From: 39-52-133 sp036523795
GTDB lineage: Bacteria > Pseudomonadota > Gammaproteobacteria > Burkholderiales > Gallionellaceae
Length of the DNA stretch: 64,000 bases
Reading direction: 5' to 3'
NCBI GenBank assembly: GCA_036523795.1
Contig: DATDDN010000038.1
Coordinates: 1-64,000, forward strand
The notes below the pieces were generated by a model, which saw nothing but the letters and a program-made list of their open reading frames with translations, was not told the DNA's origin and made no database searches. The position numbers and the translations under genes are program-made. Positions 50,133 through 57,943 of the stretch are shown here, piece by piece. Each line of letters begins with the position of its first letter. Position 1 is the stretch's first letter.

Positions 50133-50705
50133 ATGAGCACGCGCCCCGCCGGCAAGCGCACTTGCCTGTACAACACTGCCCAGCTTGAGCGGGTGCTCGA
50201 TGCCATGGCCCAGCAAGCAGCCGGCCTGCTGGGCACGTCGACGCGGGTGATGGTGGCTGGCATCCTGCGCCGCGGTGCACCGCTGGCCAGCAGCCTGCAC
50301 CACCGCCTTGCCGGTTTGCTGCCGCATGCCGAGCTGTCTTTGATGACTCTGCAGATCAAACGCTATGCCGACGACCTCACCCTGCTGCACCCGGAAACCC
50401 GCCTGACGGAAAGCACCGAGCTTGCTGCCCTCGATCTTTCCGGTGTCACCGTGCTGGTGGTGGACGATGTGATGTTTCACGGCCACTCCATGCTGCGCGC
50501 GGTGGAGTACCTGGCGCAAAAACAGGCTGCGGAAATCCGCACGGTCGTATTGGTGGACAGGGGCGCAGCCAGGCTGCCGGTGCGCAGCGACATCATCGGC
50601 GTGCGCCTTGACGTCGCGCCGTCCGACATCATTGAATGCAATGTGCCGCCCTATGAGGAAGAGCTGAAAATAGAACTGCTGCAACCCGGCCTTCAGCATG
50701 GTTGA
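50133..50705 (+). CDS. Type I phosphoribosyltransferase (PyrR/hypoxanthine type)
   Basis: 190 residues from the ATG at 50133 (AAAGGAGG upstream). The PRPP-binding motif VLVVDDVMFHGHSM (about residues 108-121) is complete, with the two Asp that bind PRPP-Mg. The segment MVAGILRRGAPLASSLHHRL is also typical of purine/uracil-type transferases. It resembles PyrR in layout, but the specific base cannot be told. It follows the RNase H-like gene by 92 bases and could be co-transcribed with it. Confidence 0.86.
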   Translation: MSTRPAGKRTCLYNTAQLERVLDAMAQQAAGLLGTSTRVMVAGILRRGAPLASSLHHRLAGLLPHAELSLMTLQIKRYADDLTLLHPETRLTESTELAALDLSGVTVLVVDDVMFHGHSMLRAVEYLAQKQAAEIRTVVLVDRGAARLPVRSDIIGVRLDVAPSDIIECNVPPYEEELKIELLQPGLQHG

Positions 50706-50786
50706 AGTGACTTTGCGCGTCGTCTGCCCAAACCGGCTGCAGCTGCGTAATCAACACACATACATTTCGGTATCCACGCCCTCACC

Positions 50787-51752
50787 ATGAACTCCACCCT
50801 GCAAGAATCCATCGCCCGTCAGCGCAATATCCTCAAAGGGTGGCTGTCCTCAGCGCTGATCCTGATCGCAGAGGATTGCAGACTGGCCTGGCCAGACCGC
50901 GCCGCCCTGGAAGCGCGCCTGCGGTCAGGCCTGGCCGAACTGCCCTACTGCAAATACCTTTACCTGCTGGACAGCAAGGCGCACCAGATCACCTCCAATG
51001 CATCCCGCAGCGGGCTGCTGGACAGCTACCACGGCCGCGATCGCAGCCAGCGCCCCTATATGGCACAGGCCCTGGCCGGGCACAACTTCTCCCTCTCCGA
51101 TGCCTACATCAGCCACAATGCGCGACGCCCTTCGCTGACAGCGATACAGATCATTCACGACGGAAACGGCGAAGTGCTGGGCTATCTCGGCGCGGACTTC
51201 GACATGCGCGAGCTGCCGGCCACGCAGGCCCTGTACCAGCAGCCCAGCCAGTGGATGCAGCTCAAGGGGGATCCCGCAATCCGCTCCGGACTGTTCCACC
51301 AGGAGCGCGCGACCAGCCCGATGGATGAGCGCATCGAGCCGGTGCTGCACATCATCACCGAGCTGATGACCGTGCGCGGCGTATTCCACGCCAAGCTGCA
51401 TTTCTCCAGCTCCCGCGCCACGCTCTGGTCAATCGACGACCCCTGTCGTTTCCGCATTCACGGCATCGAGGAACTCAGCAATCCGGATCTCTGTCTCGCT
51501 TATCCGCAGCGCGACTATCCTTCCGATGCCGACACCCCCGCGGATCAGATTCCGGCCATCCTGCAATGTTTTCGCGATCTGCGCTTCATGGACGAGACGA
51601 TCTATTTGCGCTCCGGCATGCTGAACATCTTCAACGGCATGGTCGGCCTCACGTTTTCCTGCGACGGTTCGCACTACATGCCGTGGAGAGAGTTTCTGGA
51701 GAAGGATGTGGGCTTCTGGACGGGGGCGACTGCGGGTGCTTCAGGGCACTAG
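50787..51752 (+). CDS. Cache (PDC) sensor domain protein without an output domain
   Basis: 321 residues. Residues about 35-160 form a Cache/PDC-type domain (YCKYLYLLDSKAHQITSNAS, RDRSQRPYMAQALAGHNFSL, VLGYLGADFDMRELP). The C-terminal half (FRIHGIEELSNPDLCLAYPQ, MDETIYLRSGMLNIFNGMVG) has no HAMP, kinase, GGDEF or methyl-accepting domain. There is no transmembrane segment or signal peptide, which is unusual, because Cache domains are normally extracytoplasmic. So this may be a cytosolic ligand-binding protein. Overlaps the convergent DUF1653 gene by four bases. Confidence 0.8.
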   Translation: MNSTLQESIARQRNILKGWLSSALILIAEDCRLAWPDRAALEARLRSGLAELPYCKYLYLLDSKAHQITSNASRSGLLDSYHGRDRSQRPYMAQALAGHNFSLSDAYISHNARRPSLTAIQIIHDGNGEVLGYLGADFDMRELPATQALYQQPSQWMQLKGDPAIRSGLFHQERATSPMDERIEPVLHIITELMTVRGVFHAKLHFSSSRATLWSIDDPCRFRIHGIEELSNPDLCLAYPQRDYPSDADTPADQIPAILQCFRDLRFMDETIYLRSGMLNIFNGMVGLTFSCDGSHYMPWREFLEKDVGFWTGATAGASGH

Positions 51753-51940
51753 TTGACCGGTTCAAACCGCTTCACCAGCTTGCCCTCGAACTCCACCCAT
51801 TCGAAGAACACGTCGCGTGGCCGCACCCAGGTGGCGCCATCCTGCGCTCGGTAGATGATCATGATGACTTCCGGGTCGGATTCCAGCTTCGCTTCACATA
51901 CCAGCTCGTACATGCCGCCTTTGTAGTGTCGGTATTTCAT
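51749..51940 (-). CDS. DUF1653 family small protein
   Basis: 63 residues of the DUF1653 family: MKYRHYKGGMYELVCEAKLE, ESDPEVIMIIYRAQDGATWV and RPRDVFFEWVEFEGKLVKRF. Proteins of this family are widespread and uncharacterised. The ATG has AGGTGAGCG before it. Its stop overlaps the convergent Cache-protein gene end by four bases. Confidence 0.88.
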   Translation of the reverse strand: MKYRHYKGGMYELVCEAKLESDPEVIMIIYRAQDGATWVRPRDVFFEWVEFEGKLVKRFEPVN

Positions 51941-52132
51941 CGCTCACCTGCCAGTCCATGTCGGGGGAAAGGAATCACATGCGAATGTCAAGTTTAGCAC
52001 TCCGGCCTGAATGATGCGCAAACACGCTTATGCAAAACGCATTGAGGCATTTGACAACATCGGCGATTGTGCCAACATCTCGCACGCCTGTACTTTATGC
52101 TTCAGCCTCGCGACTCAACCATTGCAGACTCC

Positions 52133-52837
52133 ATGCCCGTGACGCCCCCTCCCCATCCCCCCTCTGGCCGGCAACGCATCCTGATTGTCGAAGATGAACC
52201 GGCCATCGCCGATACGTTGAAATACGCGCTCACGACGGAGGGCTTCGAGGCCGAGCACTTCCTGCTCGGGCAGGAGGCACTGCAGGCCGTGCAGGATGGC
52301 ACTTATGCCCTGGCCCTGCTGGACATTGGCCTGCCGGACATGAGTGGCACCGACCTGCTGCGTGACCTGCGCAGGCACTCGCCCATCCCGGTAATCTTCC
52401 TCACCGCCCGCAACAGCGAAATCGACCGGATCCTCGGGCTGGAGATCGGTGCAGACGACTATGTGAGCAAACCGTTCAGCCCGCGTGAAGTGGTGGCCCG
52501 TGTACGCACGGTGCTGCGCAGAGCCGTGGCCAGCACGAACGTCGCGCCCGCATCCCGTTTCCACGTTGACCCGCGCGCGCAGCGCATCCATTACCATGGC
52601 GTCCTGCTGACGCTGACGCGCTATGAATTCCTGCTGCTCAAGACCTTGCTGGAGCAACCGCTGCGCATCTTTTCGCGCATCCAGCTGATGCAGGAAATCT
52701 GGGCTGCGCCGGATCACAGCCTGGAACGCACAGTGGACACCCATATCAAGACACTGCGCGCCAAACTGGCCTCCATCCGCCCGGACGAACAGCCCATCTG
52801 CACGCATCGCAACCAGGGCTATTCGCTGAAGCCATGA
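52133..52837 (+). CDS. creB: Response regulator CreB
   Basis: 234 residues. OmpR-type response regulator: receiver with acidic pair and phospho-Asp (LIVEDEPAIADTLKYAL, LALLDIGLPDMSGTDLL, YVSKPFSPREVVARV), then a winged helix (FLLLKTLLEQPLRIFSRIQL, VDTHIKTLRAKL). Assignment to CreB follows from the linked creC and creD homologues. Start chosen at the ATG 52133; upstream in-frame ATGs at 52067 and 52097 would add residues not typical of CreB, and none has a strong ribosome binding site. The stop overlaps creC by four bases. Confidence 0.88.
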   Translation: MPVTPPPHPPSGRQRILIVEDEPAIADTLKYALTTEGFEAEHFLLGQEALQAVQDGTYALALLDIGLPDMSGTDLLRDLRRHSPIPVIFLTARNSEIDRILGLEIGADDYVSKPFSPREVVARVRTVLRRAVASTNVAPASRFHVDPRAQRIHYHGVLLTLTRYEFLLLKTLLEQPLRIFSRIQLMQEIWAAPDHSLERTVDTHIKTLRAKLASIRPDEQPICTHRNQGYSLKP

Positions 52838-54261
52838 AGATCTCATTGCAGATCGCGCTGGGCTACTTCCTCATTGTCGGACTGGCTGCATGGTTCGTGC
52901 TCAACGTGTTCAGCCAGGAAGTGAAGCCCGGCGTACGCGAGGCCATGGAGGACACGCTGGTAGATACCGCCAACCTGCTGGCCGAACAGGCCGCACGCGA
53001 CTTCAAGGCCGGGAATCCGGCGCACGGCGTCCTGGCGCAATCGTTTCTCACTTACAGAAACCGCACGGTCGATGCCTCCATCCAGGGCATCAGCAAGCAC
53101 ACTCTGGATTACCGCGTATACATCACCGATACGCGCGGCATCGTGCTGTACTCCACCGAGCCAGACCAGATCGGCCAGGATTTTTCGCAGTGGCGCGATG
53201 TGTACCTCACCCTGCGCGGACAATACGGCGCCCGCACATCACGGGATATTCCGGCAGATGACCAGAGCAGCGTCATGCACGTGGCCGCCCCCATCCTCGA
53301 CGGCCAGCGCATCGTTGGCGTGCTGACCGTGGCGAAACCCAACGCCACCATACAGCCCTTCATTGCACGCAGCGAACAACTGATCCGCGAACGCGGTTTG
53401 CTGCTGCTCTCCTTTGCCGCGTTGATCGGCATGTTCTTCACCTGGCGCCTGACCCGCGCGATCGAACGCCTGCGCAACTATGCACAGGTGATCTCGCAGG
53501 GCGGCAAGGCGGCCGCACCGACTTCCAGCGCCATCGAGCTGGCCGAGCTGGGCAGCGCCATCGACACCATGCGCGAGAAGCTGGAAGGCAAACATTATGT
53601 CGAGCGCTACGTGCATACCCTGACACACGAGCTGAAGAGCCCCCTGGCCGCCATCAACGGCGCGGCCGAGCTGCTTGAAGAAAGCAGCATGCCTGAGGCG
53701 GACCGCCAGCACTTCCTCGCCAATATCCGCGAGCAATCCGGTCGCCTCACCGAGATTGCGGACAAGATGCTCAAGCTGGCACATCTGGAACAGCTGCAGC
53801 AGCTGGAGCAGAGCGCCCCGGTGGACCTCAATGCCCTGTTGCAGCAGACGCTGTCGTCCTTCCAGCCCAGGCTGCAGGCGCTGGGGCTGCTGGCGACGGT
53901 GCAGGCCGATGACGCTGTCATGCTGACTGGCGATGCCTTCCTGCTGCGCCAGGCGCTGGAAAACCTGCTCGACAATGCCGCACAGTTTGCCCCGCCGGGC
54001 AGTGCGCTGGAAATTCGTTTGCGCCGCGACGGACCCCAGGTTCGCGTGGAGGTGCGCGACCACGGCCCCGGCGTGCCCGACTATGCACTGGAGCAGGTGT
54101 TCGAGCGCTTCTTCTCGCTGCCACGGCCCGCCAGCGGCAAGAAGAGCACCGGCCTTGGCCTCAGCCTGGTGCGTGAAGTGGCCAGCCTGCACGGCGGCCA
54201 GGCAGGCCTGGAAAATGCGACAGGTGGCGGTGCCTGTGCGTGGATGACGTTTGCAGCCTGA
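52834..54261 (+). CDS. creC: Sensor histidine kinase CreC
   Basis: 475 residues. Transmembrane segment near the start (YFLIVGLAAWFVLNVFSQEV), periplasmic sensor part to about residue 180, second transmembrane segment (LLLLSFAALIGMFFTWRLT), HAMP, then the kinase: His in LTHELKSPLAAING, N box LENLLDNAAQFAPPG and G boxes DHGPGVP and STGLGLSLV. Starts within the creB stop (ATGA overlap), so it is co-translated. It phosphorylates CreB in response to growth or beta-lactam-related signals. Confidence 0.9.
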   Translation: MKISLQIALGYFLIVGLAAWFVLNVFSQEVKPGVREAMEDTLVDTANLLAEQAARDFKAGNPAHGVLAQSFLTYRNRTVDASIQGISKHTLDYRVYITDTRGIVLYSTEPDQIGQDFSQWRDVYLTLRGQYGARTSRDIPADDQSSVMHVAAPILDGQRIVGVLTVAKPNATIQPFIARSEQLIRERGLLLLSFAALIGMFFTWRLTRAIERLRNYAQVISQGGKAAAPTSSAIELAELGSAIDTMREKLEGKHYVERYVHTLTHELKSPLAAINGAAELLEESSMPEADRQHFLANIREQSGRLTEIADKMLKLAHLEQLQQLEQSAPVDLNALLQQTLSSFQPRLQALGLLATVQADDAVMLTGDAFLLRQALENLLDNAAQFAPPGSALEIRLRRDGPQVRVEVRDHGPGVPDYALEQVFERFFSLPRPASGKKSTGLGLSLVREVASLHGGQAGLENATGGGACAWMTFAA

Positions 54262-54299
54262 CCTCTCCTGAACTGCCTGCAGCGCTGTGCGCTGCATTT

Positions 54300-54325
54300 T
54301 TCACCCCCACTTCACAATTCTTCAC
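54300..54325 (+). promoter_or_regulatory. cre-tag upstream of creD
   Basis: TTCAC-CCCCAC-TTCAC (54300-54315) is a perfect match to the CreB-binding consensus TTCAC-N6-TTCAC, and a third TTCAC follows five bases later (54321-54325). It lies 70-95 bases before the creD start, separating creBC from creD, so CreB can activate creD from its own promoter. Confidence 0.85.
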
Positions 54326-54393
54326 ACCGGCTCCACCCGCCGCCGCACGCGTATTCCTAGACTGGCACCACCCATGTCAAAGGAGAACGCAAC

Positions 54394-55776
54394 ATGCAGA
54401 AAACCCTGTTCATCAAAATCGGCCTGGTATTTATCCTGGCCATGCTCATCAACATCCCGCTGGGAATGATGGGCAATCTGGTCAACGAGCGCCAGGGACG
54501 CCAGGCCCAGGTCACCGGCGAAATCGCCAACAGTTATGCCGAACCACAATTCATCAGCGGCCCGGTGCTGGTGCTGCCCTATACCGAGGAGTATCCGGTG
54601 CGCGCCGAGGGCCGTGACAGCGACGACAAGGGCAATGCCACGCACACACGCATCCAGCGCCGCAGTGCAGCGCTATACCTCACGCCGCACACGCTGTCTG
54701 CCAGGGGCACACTGGCGACGGATACCAAGAAGCGCAGCCTGTTCAGGGTGCCGGTGTACACGCTGGACAGCAACTGGCAGGGCAGCTTTGAAATACCTGC
54801 CAGGCTCGATGCGCCGCGCCGTTCCGACAGCAGCCATGTCACCTGGGGTCGCCCCTATCTCAGCCTGGCAGTCAATGATCCGCGCGGCTTCGCCAGCGCG
54901 CCGCTGCTGGAACTGGACGGCAAGGCAGTCAGCGTGGAACAGGGCAGCGGGCTGTCCATTGCGCCAGGCGGGGTCAGGGCCATGCTGGACAGCGCGGTGT
55001 TGCAGCGTGCCGGCACCCACACCTTCAAGCTCGCGCTCAAGCTGCGCGGCACATCGCAGCTCAGGGTGATCCCGCTGGCCGACAGCCTGAAGATGGAGCT
55101 GGCCTCGAACTGGCCCCATCCCGGTTTTGAGGGACGCTTCCTGCCGCTGCCAGAAAGCCAGCATGTAGGCGCCGACGGCTTCCGCGCCAACTGGGAAGTC
55201 TCTTCGCTGGCCACCAATGCCCAGGCCCGCCTCACCCAGGCCATGGCGACACCGTCCAGCTGCCACGACGCAAATTGCCTGGATAGTTTTGACGTGCGCC
55301 TGGTCACGCCAGGCAACATCTACCAGCAATCCGATCGCGCACTGAAATACGGCTTCCTGTTTATCTCCATCACCTTCGCCGCATTCTTCCTGTTTGAAAT
55401 ACTGAAGCGCCTGGCCATCCACCCGGCGCAGTACACGCTGGTTGGCCTGGCACTGGCGATGTTCTTCCTGCTGATGCTGAGCCTGTCCGAGCACATGGCT
55501 TTCACGCTGGCCTACCTGATCGCAGCGTCTGCCTGCGTGGTGCTGGTGGGGTATTACCTTGGTCACGTGATGCGGGGCGCGTGGCGGGGTGCCGGCTTTG
55601 CCGCGCTGCTCAGCGCCTGCTATGCCGCGCTCTATGGCCTGCTGATTTCGGAGGACAACGCCCTGCTGATGGGCAGCCTGCTGTTGTTCGTCCTGCTGAC
55701 GGTGGCAATGATCGTGACCCGCAAATTCGACTGGTACGGCATCAATGCCAATGCGGAAGGCACTTCGTCAATCTGA
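54394..55776 (+). CDS. creD: Inner membrane protein CreD
   Basis: 460 residues. An N-terminal transmembrane segment (IGLVFILAMLINIPLGMMGN) is followed by a large periplasmic beta-rich domain with the CreD signature TEEYPVRAEG and a Cys pair (SSCHDANCLDSF), then five or six transmembrane segments (LFISITFAAFFLFEILKRL, LVGLALAMFFLLMLSLSEHM, ...). The KRLAIHPAQYTLVGLAL stretch is highly conserved in CreD. Role: envelope integrity and beta-lactam response in other species. Start: ATG with AAAGGAG. A cre-tag lies upstream. Confidence 0.92.
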   Translation: MQKTLFIKIGLVFILAMLINIPLGMMGNLVNERQGRQAQVTGEIANSYAEPQFISGPVLVLPYTEEYPVRAEGRDSDDKGNATHTRIQRRSAALYLTPHTLSARGTLATDTKKRSLFRVPVYTLDSNWQGSFEIPARLDAPRRSDSSHVTWGRPYLSLAVNDPRGFASAPLLELDGKAVSVEQGSGLSIAPGGVRAMLDSAVLQRAGTHTFKLALKLRGTSQLRVIPLADSLKMELASNWPHPGFEGRFLPLPESQHVGADGFRANWEVSSLATNAQARLTQAMATPSSCHDANCLDSFDVRLVTPGNIYQQSDRALKYGFLFISITFAAFFLFEILKRLAIHPAQYTLVGLALAMFFLLMLSLSEHMAFTLAYLIAASACVVLVGYYLGHVMRGAWRGAGFAALLSACYAALYGLLISEDNALLMGSLLLFVLLTVAMIVTRKFDWYGINANAEGTSSI

Positions 55777-55782
55777 ATCACA

Positions 55783-55801
55783 CCCCGGCCTTCGGCCGGG
55801 G
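55783..55801 (+). promoter_or_regulatory. Strong intercistronic hairpin after creD
   Basis: CCCCGGCC-TTC-GGCCGGGG is an 8-bp GC stem. There is no T-run after it, so it is more likely an mRNA 3'-stabilising or attenuating element than a complete terminator. The next gene follows 30 bases later. Confidence 0.6.
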
Positions 55802-55830
55802 ATATAACGGAAGCACTCAAGGAGAACACC

Positions 55831-56313
55831 ATGCACCTGAAAATCCATGCCACCCTCCCGGGCAGCGAATTCAACCTGCGCTCCAGCCTGAACCTGCTGC
55901 CCTTTCCAGCGCTGCTGGATACCCTGTTTCGCCGCGTTGCACCCAACCGGCCCGAGCCTTCATCCGCGCTGACGCTCAAGCAAGCCCATGAACTGCATCT
56001 GTTCGATCGCGGCTGGCTGCCCAGAATCCTGCCACCATCCACGCGCGAACTGCAGATGGTCAACAACCCGCAGCTCAACTGCGCGCAAGGGGAGTTTCGC
56101 TTTGCACCCGTTGACTGGGCCGAGTTCAGCGCGAGGCTGCGGCCGGAAGGCGTGCTGGAGGCGCCCTTTGTGAACTGGGCCAGATCCTTGCGCAGAATGC
56201 GCGGCGACGGGCACAGCCTGTGGCATTACCCGGCAGCGGATCGCCACTGGGTATTCTTCTGCAAGGCAGATGAGGGCTATTGCGAATACGTCATGTGGGC
56301 CTGCCACCACTGA
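55831..56313 (+). CDS. Hypothetical cytoplasmic protein downstream of creD
   Basis: 160 residues without signal peptide or transmembrane segment. Recognisable stretches are LNLLPFPALLDTLFRRVAPN and LPRILPPSTRELQMVNNPQL, followed by QCAQGEFRF-like sequence and WVFFCKADEGYCEYVMWACH at the end. I do not recognise a characterised family. The ATG has AAGGAGAACACC upstream. It follows creD by 54 bases on the same strand, so it may be part of the CreB-controlled transcript despite the hairpin between them. Confidence 0.75.
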   Translation: MHLKIHATLPGSEFNLRSSLNLLPFPALLDTLFRRVAPNRPEPSSALTLKQAHELHLFDRGWLPRILPPSTRELQMVNNPQLNCAQGEFRFAPVDWAEFSARLRPEGVLEAPFVNWARSLRRMRGDGHSLWHYPAADRHWVFFCKADEGYCEYVMWACHH

Positions 56314-56344
56314 GTGTGGCGAGCCCGGCCTTCTTGCGCGGACG

Positions 56345-57706
56345 TCAGGCCAGGTTGTAGCGCTTCAGTTTGCGATACAGGGTACGTTCGCTGATTCCGA
56401 GCGTGTCCGCGACATGCCGGCGATGGCCGTTGTAGCTGCGCAGCAGCTTGGCGATGTGTTCGGCCTCAAGCTCCGCCATGGAGGAGGAAGGCGTCTTGCT
56501 CTCGCTGGCTTCGCGGATCACCTCAACCGGGATTTCGTGGCGTGTCATGTCCACGCCGCGGCTCGGGCGCTGCCCGCCGAAATGAATGTTGGCGGCATTG
56601 ATTATGCCGTGGTTGCTCTCCGCTATCGCCTTGAGCAGGATATTCTTCAGTTCGCGGATGTTGCCGGGGAAGGCATAGCTCTGCAGTTTTGCCAGCGCCT
56701 CATCGGTAAATTTGCAGTGCGGCATGCCCACGCGGGTAATGCGCTTGAGAATGGCCTGTGCCAGCGCCGGAATGTCGCTGTTGCGCTCGCGCAGGCTGGG
56801 CAGACGCATGTCGATACCGGCAATGCGATAATAAAGATCCTGACGAAACTCCCCTGCCTGCACCTTCTTCAGCAGATCATTGTTGGTCGCCGAAATCAGG
56901 CGCACGTCGGCGCGCAATGTTTCCGTACCGCCGATGCGCCTGAATTCACCGCTCTCCAGCACGCGCAGCAGCTTGGCCTGCATGAACAAGGGCATGTCAC
57001 CGATCTCGTCGAGGAACAGCACGCCCTTGTCGGCCAGTTCGAACAGGCCCTGCTTGCGTCCGACGCAGCCGGTGAACGCTCCGCGCTCGTGGCCGAACAG
57101 CTCATCTTCGAACATGTCCACGGCGATCGAAGCACAGTTCACCACGATCAGGGGCTGGTTGCGTCGCACCGACCGATTGTGGATGTATTGTGCGGCCAGC
57201 TCCTTGCCCACACCGCTCTCACCCAGCAGCAGGATGGGCGCATCCGATTCGGCCGCGCGCGTCAGGTGCTCCAGGCAGGCCAAAAAGGCGGGCGAGTTGC
57301 CCACCATCTGCATGTCCTTGCACAGCAATTCGTCTGAGCTGGCTATGGGGTACACCGCCTCTCCCAGGTAACGCTTGTTGCCCTTGCCCACGATGGGATG
57401 CCCCTTGATGCGCACGTGCTCAGGACGGTTGTGGCTGTCGAAATGGGTATGCGTCACTTCATGCAGGCGGCCGGTGCGAAACACCTCCTGATGCGGGCAA
57501 TCCTCGCCGTTCTGGTGACAGGGCACGGGTGACAGGTGCGACACCTCATGGCAGTAACGCCCGACCACTTTTTCTCGATCCACCCCGTAGTTTGCACAAT
57601 AAGCCTGATTGGCTGCGACGATGCGGTAGTCCTCGTCAATCAGCACGAAGGGATTTTCCTGCACATCAATCACTGACTGCAGCTCGGGGGAGATCGGGGT
57701 ATTCAT
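56345..57706 (-). CDS. fisR: FisR-like sigma54-dependent activator with cysteine sensor domain
   Basis: 453 residues from the ATG at 57706 (AGGAG upstream). The N-terminal ~110 residues are a PAS-like domain with Cys at 52, 63 and 70. The spacing (11 and 7) is that of the polysulfide-sensing cysteines in FisR of Cupriavidus (53, 64, 71). The AAA+ domain follows: Walker A GESGVGKE, GAFTGCVG, Walker B KGVLFLDEIGDMPL. The Fis HTH is at the end (GHRRHVADTLGISERTLYRK). It faces sqr across a 237-base gap with two palindromes and a perfect sigma54 promoter. It probably senses sulfane sulfur and turns on sulfide oxidation. Confidence 0.9.
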   Translation of the reverse strand: MNTPISPELQSVIDVQENPFVLIDEDYRIVAANQAYCANYGVDREKVVGRYCHEVSHLSPVPCHQNGEDCPHQEVFRTGRLHEVTHTHFDSHNRPEHVRIKGHPIVGKGNKRYLGEAVYPIASSDELLCKDMQMVGNSPAFLACLEHLTRAAESDAPILLLGESGVGKELAAQYIHNRSVRRNQPLIVVNCASIAVDMFEDELFGHERGAFTGCVGRKQGLFELADKGVLFLDEIGDMPLFMQAKLLRVLESGEFRRIGGTETLRADVRLISATNNDLLKKVQAGEFRQDLYYRIAGIDMRLPSLRERNSDIPALAQAILKRITRVGMPHCKFTDEALAKLQSYAFPGNIRELKNILLKAIAESNHGIINAANIHFGGQRPSRGVDMTRHEIPVEVIREASESKTPSSSMAELEAEHIAKLLRSYNGHRRHVADTLGISERTLYRKLKRYNLA

Positions 57707-57723
57707 GGGCGGCTCCTGACAAT

Positions 57724-57777
57724 GTGTCATGACACGAACAACAATTCTAATATAAAGCTGTCAAATTGGCATGACAG
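57724..57777. promoter_or_regulatory. Two upstream palindromes for the FisR-like activator
   Basis: GTGTCATGACAC (57724-57735) is a perfect 12-bp palindrome. CTGTCA-N8-TGACAG (57758-57777) is an inverted repeat of the same half-site. They lie 60-115 bases upstream of the -24 box of sqr, where enhancer sites for a sigma54 activator belong. Confidence 0.65.
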
Positions 57778-57837
57778 ATATACTGTTTACAGCCCAAACT
57801 GGATGCAAAATACAATGAAATCATGCAGATAATTATC

Positions 57838-57854
57838 TGGCACACCATTTGCTT
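57838..57854 (+). promoter_or_regulatory. Sigma54 (-24/-12) promoter of sqr
   Basis: TGGCAC-ACCAT-TTGCTT is an exact match to the sigma54 consensus, including spacing between GG and GC. It lies about 90 bases before the sqr start, downstream of two palindromes and facing a sigma54 activator gene. Confidence 0.9.
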
Positions 57855-57943
57855 ATAACAAAACGTGACAATGCAATCACAATGGCAGAGATGTAGCAGT
57901 CAACTTTTTAATGATAAATCAATAGAGGCACAGGAGAGAGAAA

